DNA of 19,753 nucleotides, taken from NCBI GenBank assembly GCA_003023485.1, contig PXSG01000053.1:20271-40023 (forward strand), in the 5' to 3' direction. The stretch comes from Halobacteriales archaeon SW_10_68_16. GTDB lineage: Archaea > Halobacteriota > Halobacteria > Halobacteriales > Haloarculaceae. Below, piece by piece: positions 15,119 through 19,753 of this stretch. The notes under the pieces were generated by a model that worked only from the letters and a program-made list of their open reading frames with translations, was not told the DNA's origin and ran no database searches. Position 1 is the stretch's first letter; the number at the start of each line of letters is the position of its first letter. A program made the position numbers and the translations under genes.

Positions 15119-15793
15119 ATGCGCGTCATCGTCAACGCAGCGATGAGCGCGGACGGGAAGCTCTCGACCCACGAGCGCGAACAGGTCGCGATCAGCGGCC
15201 CGGAAGATTTCGAGCGGGTCGACCGTCTGCGCGCCGAGAGCGACGCCGTGATGGTCGGGGTGGGGACCGTCCTCGCGGACGACCCGGGCCTCACCGTCGA
15301 CGACCCCGCCCTGCAGGAACAGCGCACCGAGCGCGGCGAACCGGCCAACCCAGCGAGGGTGGTGGCCGACTCGCGGATCCGCACGCCGCCCGACGCTGCC
15401 GTCCTCGACGAGGCCGCCGAGAGCTACCTCCTGGTCAGCGAGGCCGCACCGACGGACTTCGTCTCACAGATGGAGAACGCCGGCGCCACCGTCATCGTCG
15501 CCGGCGAGGACCGCGTCGACCTCCCGGACGCGCTTGCACACCTCGAATCCGACGGCGTCGAGCGCCTCATGGTCGAGGGCGGGGGCGAACTCATCTTCTC
15601 GCTGTTCGAGTCGGGGCTGGTCGACCGGCTCTCGGTGTACGTCGGTCCCGTCGTCATCGGCGGCCGCGAGGCGCCGACGCTGGCCGACGGCGAGGGGTTC
15701 ACTGCGGACTTTCCGGAACTCGAACTCTCGGACGTCGACCACACAGACGAGGGCGTCGTCCTCGCTTACGAGGTCAGTGGGAGTGGCCCGTGA
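15119..15793 (+). CDS. arfC: 2,5-diamino-6-(ribosylamino)pyrimidinone 5'-phosphate reductase (riboflavin/F420 precursor pathway)
   Basis: A 224-residue RibD C-terminal-fold reductase. It reduces the ribosylamino-pyrimidine phosphate to the ribitylamino form with NAD(P)H, an early step towards riboflavin and the deazaflavin of F420. VIVNAAMSADGKLS at the N-terminus binds substrate. Then come ISGPEDFERVDRLRAESDAVMVGVGTVLADDP, PARVVADSRIRTP, LMVEGGGELIFSL and YVGPVVIGGREAPTL, the conserved nucleotide and substrate blocks. No deaminase domain is fused, as usual in archaea. The ATG at 15119 is chosen because the conserved protein begins MRVIVNAAMSADG; the in-frame ATG at 15092 adds nine residues. 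Its 3' end overlaps the convergent small gene by 20 bases. Confidence 0.9.
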   Translation: MRVIVNAAMSADGKLSTHEREQVAISGPEDFERVDRLRAESDAVMVGVGTVLADDPGLTVDDPALQEQRTERGEPANPARVVADSRIRTPPDAAVLDEAAESYLLVSEAAPTDFVSQMENAGATVIVAGEDRVDLPDALAHLESDGVERLMVEGGGELIFSLFESGLVDRLSVYVGPVVIGGREAPTLADGEGFTADFPELELSDVDHTDEGVVLAYEVSGSGP

Positions 15794-16058
15794 CTTCGGC
15801 GTAGCTCTGCCCGAACCGTTCCTCGAAGAGGTCGAGCGTCAACTGTTCGGCGGCCTGCAGCTCCTCGTCGACGTCGCCCTGGCTGTGGTGGACGATGCCG
15901 TGGGCCTGCTGGGCGAACCCCAACAACGCGAGGTCACCGACGACCGTCGTCACCGACTCGTCGCCCTCGGCGAGCAGGTCCGCGATGGCGACGGGTACCT
16001 CGATCTCGTCGCTGTCCCCGTTCGATGTCAGCGTCACAGTGACTGTCTCGTCTGTCAT
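15774..16058 (-). CDS. Small acidic haloarchaeal protein (DUF7545-like)
   Basis: A 94-residue acidic protein beginning MTDETVTVTLTSNGDSDEIEVPVAIADLL, followed by a helical region LLGFAQQAHGIVHHSQGDVDEEL and AAEQLTLDLFEERFG. This fits a conserved haloarchaeal family of unknown role (probably DUF7545). There is no signal peptide or membrane segment. The ATG at 16058 is supported by a TATA-like cgctttagg about 27 bases upstream. A longer frame to 16145 has an Arg-rich leader typical of a shadow. The last 20 bases overlap the 3' end of the convergent reductase gene. Confidence 0.75.
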   Translation of the reverse strand: MTDETVTVTLTSNGDSDEIEVPVAIADLLAEGDESVTTVVGDLALLGFAQQAHGIVHHSQGDVDEELQAAEQLTLDLFEERFGQSYAEVTGHSH

Positions 16059-16080
16059 GACTCCGGGTTGGCGACCACCA

Positions 16081-16089
16081 CCTAAAGCG
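16081..16089 (-). promoter_or_regulatory. TATA-like box of the DUF7545-like gene
   Basis: Minus-strand cgctttagg, 23-31 bases before the ATG at 16058, in the short gap after the thioredoxin reductase gene. Confidence 0.4.
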
Positions 16090-16141
16090 TCTGTGGACCT
16101 GTGTGCGAGGCCCGAACGACCTTCCCGGCCCGCTGCGGTCC

Positions 16142-17215
16142 TCAATCGTCGGATTCGGCGGGTGTTGCGTCCGCCGACGTCGCCGTCCCGGCCGGAATCC
16201 CTTCGAGGTACTCGTCTGCGTCCATCGCGGCCTTGCAGCCCATCCCGCCGGCGGTGACGGCCTGCTGGTAGTGGAAGTCGACGACGTCGCCGGCCCCGAA
16301 GATACCGGGGACTGCGGTCTTCGTCTGGCCGCCACCCTCGCCGCCACGGGCCTCGACGTAGCCGGCCTCGTCCATCTCGACGCCCGTGTCCTCCAGGTAG
16401 TCGGTGTTTGGAGTGTGCCCGATGGCGAGGAAAACCGCGCCGACATCGAACTCGAACGTCTCGGTGTCAGGGTCCTCGAGGTTCTCCTTTGGGTAGCCCG
16501 CGTCGTTCTGTGCCAGGACGACGTGGTCGACACCGTCCTCGGCCGACCCGTGGATTTCGAGGAGTTCGGTGTTGCGCATGATCTCGATGTCGCCGGCCTC
16601 GACTTTCTCCCCGACGCGGTCGACCCAGTAGTCCTCGGCGCGGAAGTCCTCGCGGCGGTGGGCGATGTAGACGGTGTCGGCGAACTTCGTGAGGAAGGTG
16701 GCCTCCTCCATGGCGGCGTCGCCGCCGCCGACGACGAGCATGTCCTCGCCCCGGAAGAACGCGCCGTCGCAGGTGGCACACGTCGAGACGCCATAGCCCA
16801 TCAGGTCGTCCTCGCCCGGGACGCCGAGTGTCCGTGCGCTCGCCCCGGAGGCGGCGATGAAGGCGTCACAGGTGTACCGGTCGCCGTTCTTCATTTCGAC
16901 CTCGAACGGGCCGGCGTGGTCGCCCGGCCCCTCGTCGGTGGGGCGGACGTCCACGACGATGCCGTGGTCGATTTCGGCGCCGAACTGGGTGGCCTGGTCT
17001 TTCATCTTCCCGACCAGTTCCGGCCCGCCGATGCCGTCCGGGAAGCCCGGGTAGTTCGCGACGTCCGTCGTGAGCGTCAGCTGGCCGCCCGGTTCGTCAC
17101 CCTCCAGGACGAGTGGCTCGTTGTTCGACCGTGCGGCGTAGATGGCTCCAGTCAGCCCCGCGATGCCCGACCCGGCGATGACGAGTCGCCGGTGCTCGAC
17201 AGCGTCGTCCGTCAT
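16142..17215 (-). CDS. trxB: Thioredoxin reductase-like NADPH flavoprotein
   Basis: A 357-residue class II pyridine-nucleotide disulfide oxidoreductase. IAGSGIAGLTGAIYAAR (residues 13-29) binds FAD. The redox pair is CATC (146-149) in GVSTCATCDGAFF. VVGGGDAAMEEATFL (161-175) binds the second dinucleotide, and HRREDFR (186-192) matches the HRRxxxR NADPH-phosphate site. GIFGAGDVVD closes the FAD site. It should pass electrons from NADPH through FAD to thioredoxin. It is about 35 residues longer than bacterial TrxB, through an acidic insert near residues 92-102 and a Ser/Ala/Asp-rich tail common in haloarchaea. The ATG at 17215 is preferred since the frame upstream reads unrelated sequence. A TATA-like box lies 25-31 bases upstream. 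No thioredoxin gene is adjacent. Confidence 0.92.
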   Translation of the reverse strand: MTDDAVEHRRLVIAGSGIAGLTGAIYAARSNNEPLVLEGDEPGGQLTLTTDVANYPGFPDGIGGPELVGKMKDQATQFGAEIDHGIVVDVRPTDEGPGDHAGPFEVEMKNGDRYTCDAFIAASGASARTLGVPGEDDLMGYGVSTCATCDGAFFRGEDMLVVGGGDAAMEEATFLTKFADTVYIAHRREDFRAEDYWVDRVGEKVEAGDIEIMRNTELLEIHGSAEDGVDHVVLAQNDAGYPKENLEDPDTETFEFDVGAVFLAIGHTPNTDYLEDTGVEMDEAGYVEARGGEGGGQTKTAVPGIFGAGDVVDFHYQQAVTAGGMGCKAAMDADEYLEGIPAGTATSADATPAESDD

Positions 17216-17239
17216 ACACGGGAGTTGGTCACCGGAGGG

Positions 17240-17246
17240 TTTGTAG
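17240..17246 (-). promoter_or_regulatory. TATA-like box of the thioredoxin reductase gene
   Basis: Minus-strand ctacaaa, 25-31 bases before the ATG at 17215. Confidence 0.4.
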
Positions 17247-17314
17247 ATTGTGCCATCGGGCCGTGGGCCGCACACGCCCCCGAAACGCTTTATTTCTCGC
17301 GGAGGTGTTCACTG

Positions 17315-17393
17315 ATACTACCGGCTATACGCACGTGAGCAATTTCGACTCCCCTCGGGTCGAATATCTTCTCGTAGTTATAGCCGGCAGTAT
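17315..17393. repeat. Inverted-repeat element: 15-bp arms enclosing a 6-bp hairpin
   Basis: ATACTACCGGCTATA (17315-17329) and TATAGCCGGCAGTAT (17379-17393) are inverted copies matching at 14 of 15 positions. Between them, TTCGAC (17344-17349) and GTCGAA (17359-17364) form a second perfect inverted pair with a 9-base loop. The 79-base unit lies in the 285-base gap between the thioredoxin reductase and DUF357 genes, where no convincing gene is seen. It has the shape of a miniature inverted-repeat element or a structured RNA/termination signal. No target duplication was identified with confidence. Confidence 0.6.
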
Positions 17394-17436
17394 GAGTATC
17401 TCGCTGACCGACCGCGGGTGTGTTAAACGCACGCAC

Positions 17437-17464
17437 AAACGTGTTCGTCCAAACGTGTTCGTCC
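17437..17464. repeat. Perfect tandem duplication of 14 bases
   Basis: aaacgtgttcgtcc occurs twice head to tail (17437-17450 and 17451-17464), upstream of the DUF357 gene. An imperfect palindrome gtgtgttaaacgcac precedes it. It could be a slippage product or a pair of regulator half-sites. Confidence 0.7.
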
Positions 17465-17500
17465 CGAACGACAGATGTAGGAGGCGGCCCACTCCCAGGT

Positions 17501-17782
17501 ATGGCCGACCTGGAGGAGAAGACCGACCAGTACGAGGAGATGCTCGCGCAGGCAGTCGAGACAGCCGAGATCGCACCACCCGAGGGAGCGCCAATGGCCG
17601 ACGCCGCGGCCGAGTGTGTGGAGATGGCCCGCTCGTATCTGGAAGACGGCCGGCACTTCCGCGATGAGGACGACCCAGTCAACGCGCTGGCGGCCTTCGC
17701 GTACGGCCACGGGTGGCTGGACGCTGGCGCTCGCGTGGGATTGTTCGATGTCCCCGAGGAGGGTCACCTGTTTACCATCTAA
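17501..17782 (+). CDS. DUF357 family protein
   Basis: A 93-residue helical protein starting MADLEEKTDQYEEML, with AAECVEMARSYLEDGRHF and VNALAAFAYGHGWLDAGARVGLF, the hallmark block of archaeal DUF357. Members are small helical proteins of unknown role. The ATG at 17501 is used because the family N-terminus starts there; the frame upstream to 17420 covers the tandem repeat and has no family character. No clear TATA box is seen at -27. The next gene starts 80 bases on with its own promoter. Confidence 0.88.
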   Translation: MADLEEKTDQYEEMLAQAVETAEIAPPEGAPMADAAAECVEMARSYLEDGRHFRDEDDPVNALAAFAYGHGWLDAGARVGLFDVPEEGHLFTI

Positions 17783-17830
17783 CCATCCGGACGGGCGGTG
17801 GTGACGGGAAATCCGTGGTATGCCGATGCT

Positions 17831-17838
17831 ATTAAAAT
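17831..17838 (+). promoter_or_regulatory. TATA box of the broken HTH gene
   Basis: attaaaat, 25-32 bases before the ATG at 17863, typical of a leaderless promoter. The promoter appears intact although the gene is not. Confidence 0.55.
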
Positions 17839-17862
17839 GTCTCCCGGTGTTGGGTCGCACTG

Positions 17863-18127
17863 ATGGAGGCAGTCCTCTGGTACGTGCTGACGGGGACGCG
17901 CGGGGGGAAAAACCGCGTGCGCATCCTCCGGGCGCTCGACGAGCGACCCCGTAACGCGAATCGACCTGGACCTCGATTACAAGACCGTGCGCCACCACCT
18001 GGACGTCCTCTCGGACAACGACATCGTCACGGACAGCGGCGACGACTACGGCGCCGTCTACCTGCCGACCGACCGGGTGCGACACAACTGGGAGACCGTC
18101 GAGGAGATCATCGAGGAGGTCGACTGA
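17863..18127 (+). pseudogene. Winged-HTH (ArsR-like) regulator gene with a short internal deletion
   Basis: The ATG at 17863 gives MEAVLWYVLTGTRGGKNRVRILRALDERPRNAN, the N-terminus of a haloarchaeal family of small winged-helix regulators. At about 17960 this frame turns to Arg/Pro-rich nonsense. In the next frame the protein resumes with DLDLDYKTVRHHLDVLSDND, then DDYGAVYLPTDRVRHNWETVEEI, ending at the stop 18125-18127. Relatives have a few residues (of the type QLAEE) between RNAN and LDLDYKTV. Their absence and the frame change fit a loss of 3n+2 bases, perhaps about 11. The lost part lies in helix 2 of the HTH. Such regulators typically sit before a small membrane protein, as here. A read error cannot be excluded. 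Confidence 0.78.
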
Positions 18128-18148
18128 TTATGGTCCAATTTGGGAAAG

Positions 18149-18156
18149 AATATATT
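18149..18156 (+). promoter_or_regulatory. TATA box of the small membrane protein gene
   Basis: aatatatt, preceded by TTGGGAAA (18140-18147). The ATG at 18183 is 27-34 bases downstream. The same TTGGGAAA plus ATATAT arrangement recurs at 18593-18607 before the DUF4397 gene. Confidence 0.6.
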
Positions 18157-18182
18157 CGATACAGAACCCTACGGTGGTACAG

Positions 18183-18485
18183 ATGGGCATCTGGCTGAAT
18201 GCAGCGAGTGCCGCGACGGTGCTCAACATCGTGCTGTTGCTCGCCCTCCTGGCCATCTGGGTCCAAAACTACCTGGAGTTTCGCTCCAAGCACACGCTCG
18301 GGTTCTCGGTGTTCGGGGCGATGTTGCTCGCGGAGAACCTCCTGACGTTCAACTACTACGTCATCAACAGCCAGGTCGCGGACTACCTCGCGCAGGCCGA
18401 CCCGGTCGCTGGCAAGGCCATGATGTTCGTCCAGGTACTCGAATCCGCCGCCATCGTCTTCCTCCTGTGGATCACCTGGGACTGA
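18183..18485 (+). CDS. Small membrane protein (DUF7521-like)
   Basis: A 100-residue protein with three hydrophobic stretches: an N-terminal helix (ATVLNIVLLLALLAIWV), a middle one (LGFSVFGAMLLAENLL) and a C-terminal one (MFVQVLESAAIVFLLWI). The short loop YLEFRSKHTLGF between the first two is the recognisable conserved piece of a haloarchaeal family (probably DUF7521). These proteins commonly sit beside winged-HTH regulators like the broken one upstream, so this may have been that regulator's target. The ATG at 18183 matches the TATA spacing; a GTG at 18174 would add three residues. Function unknown. Confidence 0.75.
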   Translation: MGIWLNAASAATVLNIVLLLALLAIWVQNYLEFRSKHTLGFSVFGAMLLAENLLTFNYYVINSQVADYLAQADPVAGKAMMFVQVLESAAIVFLLWITWD

Positions 18486-18597
18486 CCGTCCCGCTGTCGA
18501 CCTCCTTGCGCACCATTGTGCCATTCCTCTCGGTGTCAGAAGCGTGCGATGCTCACTTTTTGGGCCGAATTTGGGTCGGAGAATGGTCATTATTGGG

Positions 18598-18607
18598 AAA
18601 ATATATA
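18598..18607 (+). promoter_or_regulatory. TATA box of the DUF4397 lipoprotein gene
   Basis: aaaatatata overlaps the end of TTGGGAAA (18593-18600), the same order seen before the small membrane protein gene. The ATG at 18637 lies about 30-39 bases downstream, so a leader of a few bases is likely. Confidence 0.6.
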
Positions 18608-18636
18608 CAATCTGTCTATTCCCAGCACCGTACGCA

Positions 18637-19422
18637 ATGCCACGACCAAACAGACGCCAGGTACTCGGGACGGTTGGAAGCGCACTGACGATCGGACTCG
18701 CAGGGTGTCCACAGGGCGGCGACGGCGGCGACGACGATTCCACGCCGACGCCCACGGCCGAACCGACGCCGACGCCGACCGCGACGCCCACGTCGGACGG
18801 CCCGACCGGCAACGTCCGTGTGGCCCACTACTCGCCGGACGCACCGAACGTGGATGTCTACGTGGATGGCGACCAGGTCCTCTCGGACGTCCCCTTCCGG
18901 GCCATCAGCGACTACATGGCGGTGCCGACCGGTTCGCGAACAGTTCAGATCACGGCCGCGGGCGACCCCGACACCGTCGCCTTCGAGGGTGACGTCGAGG
19001 TCGGCGAGGGTGACTACACCATCGCGGCGGTCGGCGAACTGACCAGCGAGGACTCGGAGTTCCGGCCCCTCGTGCTCGAAGACGACAACAGCGACGTCGG
19101 GAGCGACACTGCACGCGTGCGCCTCGTGCATGCCTCGCCGGACGCCCCCGCCGTCGACGTGACCGTCGCCGAATCGGGCGACGCGCTTTACGACGGCGTG
19201 CCCTTCGGCGAGTCGGGCTCCGTCGAGGTCCCAGCAGGGACCTACACACTTCAAGTACGGGGTGATACCGGCAGCAACGACGGCGATGTGGTCGCGGAGT
19301 TCAACATCGAACTGTCCGGCGGGACGGTCTACACCGGGTTCGCCGGGGGCTACCTGACGCCCGACGACGAACCGGCCGACGGGTCCTTCGACCTCACACT
19401 GGAGACCGACGCCGAGTTCTGA
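18637..19422 (+). CDS. Tat-exported lipoprotein with DUF4397 domains
   Basis: A 261-residue exported protein. MPRPNRRQVLGTVGSALTIGLAGC is a twin-arginine signal ending in a lipobox, so the protein should be anchored by lipid on the cell surface. A Thr/Pro linker with TPTPTA repeats follows (about residues 33-55). Then come two similar beta-rich units, VRVAHYSPDAPNVDVYVDG (from about 59) and VRLVHASPDAPAVDVTVAE (from about 159), the hallmark of DUF4397. The VR-x-x-H-x-SPDAP-x-VDV repeat shows internal duplication. The role is unknown, perhaps adhesion or surface binding. The ATG at 18637 is fixed by the Tat signal. The long Thr/Pro linker resembles cell-wall spacers of haloarchaeal surface proteins. 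Confidence 0.92.
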   Translation: MPRPNRRQVLGTVGSALTIGLAGCPQGGDGGDDDSTPTPTAEPTPTPTATPTSDGPTGNVRVAHYSPDAPNVDVYVDGDQVLSDVPFRAISDYMAVPTGSRTVQITAAGDPDTVAFEGDVEVGEGDYTIAAVGELTSEDSEFRPLVLEDDNSDVGSDTARVRLVHASPDAPAVDVTVAESGDALYDGVPFGESGSVEVPAGTYTLQVRGDTGSNDGDVVAEFNIELSGGTVYTGFAGGYLTPDDEPADGSFDLTLETDAEF

Positions 19423-19433
19423 TCATATAAACG

Positions 19434-19449
19434 CGGGTGGACTCACCCG
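19434..19449 (+). other. Small stem-loop after the DUF4397 gene
   Basis: CGGGTG (19434-19439) and CACCCG (19444-19449) form a perfect 6-bp stem with loop gact, 12 bases after the stop. It may help end transcription, although no T-run follows. Confidence 0.35.
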
Positions 19450-19530
19450 TCCTACGCCCCGCGTCAACAGATACCACTCCGCCAACGTACGCGTGTTGTG
19501 GCGATCATCGACGATAGTCGAAGCAAAAGG

Positions 19531-19538
19531 TTTATAAG
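19531..19538 (+). promoter_or_regulatory. Strong TATA box and BRE of the tfb gene
   Basis: tttataag preceded by the purine-rich gcaaaagg is a near-ideal haloarchaeal BRE/TATA pair. Transcription should start near 19560 and leave a leader of about 55 bases. Confidence 0.7.
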
Positions 19539-19570
19539 TTTGTCGGACTAACCCCTAGTTAACAGGAGAA

Positions 19571-19602
19571 GCCGGGAGGAATATTACCGTTGTTCCTCCG
19601 GC
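19571..19602 (+). other. Bulged hairpin in the tfb mRNA leader
   Basis: gccgggaggaa (19571-19581) pairs with ttcctccggc (19593-19602), a 10-bp stem with a single bulged G and an 11-base loop. It lies between the expected transcript start and the ATG at 19616 and buries a GGAGG sequence. It could control translation or stability of tfb mRNA, or be a factor-binding site. Confidence 0.55.
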
Positions 19603-19615
19603 AACCCCCAACATC

Positions 19616-19753
19616 ATGAGCGAATCATCGACACGGCAAAGCAACGCCGAACGGACACGAACGCGCGAACGGGAGAACGAGGACGTCGAGGAACGTGGCG
19701 AGGACGTCTGCGAGGAGTGGGGCGGCCGCCTCGTTTCCGACGCGGAGCACGGG
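19616..19753 (+). CDS. tfb: Transcription initiation factor TFB, N-terminal end (partial)
   Basis: The window ends 46 codons into this gene. It starts MSESSTRQSNAERTRTRERE, a polar Arg/Glu-rich leader typical of haloarchaeal TFBs, then reaches GEDVCEEWGGRLVSDAEHG, the start of the N-terminal zinc ribbon (normally C-P-E-C-G-G-R-L-V-S-D-x-E-H-G). TFB, the archaeal TFIIB counterpart, bridges TBP and RNA polymerase at promoters. The second Cys of the first zinc pair is Trp here (residue 35, codon TGG at 19718-19720), one base from TGC. Haloarchaea carry several TFBs, and which one this is cannot be told from the N-terminus. A strong TATA/BRE and a leader hairpin lie upstream. Confidence 0.85.
   Translation, partial: MSESSTRQSNAERTRTRERENEDVEERGEDVCEEWGGRLVSDAEHG

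Noticed and set aside
16103..17338. Long plus-strand open frame opposite the thioredoxin reductase gene
   Set aside because: Shadow of trxB; no signal or motif of its own.
17437..17464. CRISPR-like repeats
   Set aside because: Only two 14-base copies with no spacer; no cas genes are present.
17290..17682. Minus-strand open frame across the inverted-repeat element and the DUF357 gene
   Set aside because: It reads opposite a good DUF357 gene and through paired repeats, so it is more likely a by-product of the repeat.

Overview
The window looks like chromosomal DNA of a halophilic archaeon (class Halobacteria). The DNA is GC-rich with GTC/GAC/GAG-biased codons, and the predicted proteins are strongly acidic. 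Secreted proteins carry twin-arginine lipoprotein signals. TATA boxes commonly lie about 27 bases before the start codon, as expected for leaderless transcripts. The gene content is archaeal: TFB, archaeal RNase J, the mevalonate kinase/isopentenyl phosphate kinase branch and a type-I GGPP synthase. No CRISPR array, tRNA, rRNA, transposase or complete mobile element was seen.

Layout. (1) 1-828: end of an enolase gene overlapping the start of the gene for ribosomal protein uS2. (2) 882-2211: a small membrane protein, a Tat lipoprotein on the minus strand, and a collapsed remnant that looks like a dual-specificity phosphatase gene. (3) 2303-7394: the isoprenoid/RNA block, namely mevalonate kinase, isopentenyl phosphate kinase, a membrane protein with an acidic tail, RNase J and GGPP synthase. 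Together these feed archaeal lipid synthesis; RNase J is the embedded RNA-decay enzyme. (4) 7459-10687: a less GC-biased cassette of an Lrp/AsnC regulator, a free-standing TrkA-N domain protein and an APC permease fused to Usp domains. (5) 10818-11379: UPF0058 and ribbon-helix-helix proteins on the minus strand. (6) 11615-14591: menF-menD, the entry to menaquinone synthesis, with menD broken by an internal deletion. (7) 14608-17215: a DUF2237 protein, the riboflavin-pathway reductase, a DUF7545-like protein and a thioredoxin reductase-like flavoprotein. (8) 17216-18485: an inverted-repeat element, a DUF357 protein, a broken HTH regulator and a small membrane protein. (9) 18637-19753: a DUF4397 Tat lipoprotein and the start of a tfb gene with a hairpin in its leader.

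The most striking observation is a series of lesions. The uS2 gene has an in-frame amber codon in its N-terminal extension. The phosphatase-like remnant, menD and the HTH gene each appear to have lost an internal segment and changed frame. TFB has Trp where the second zinc-ribbon Cys is expected. Because uS2, MenD and TFB should matter to the cell, sequencing or assembly error competes seriously with real decay, and raw reads should decide. Non-coding structures worth attention are an 18-bp palindrome next to the TrkA-N promoter, a 15-bp inverted repeat enclosing a hairpin at 17315-17393, and the bulged hairpin in the tfb leader. No clearly new multi-gene system was identified.
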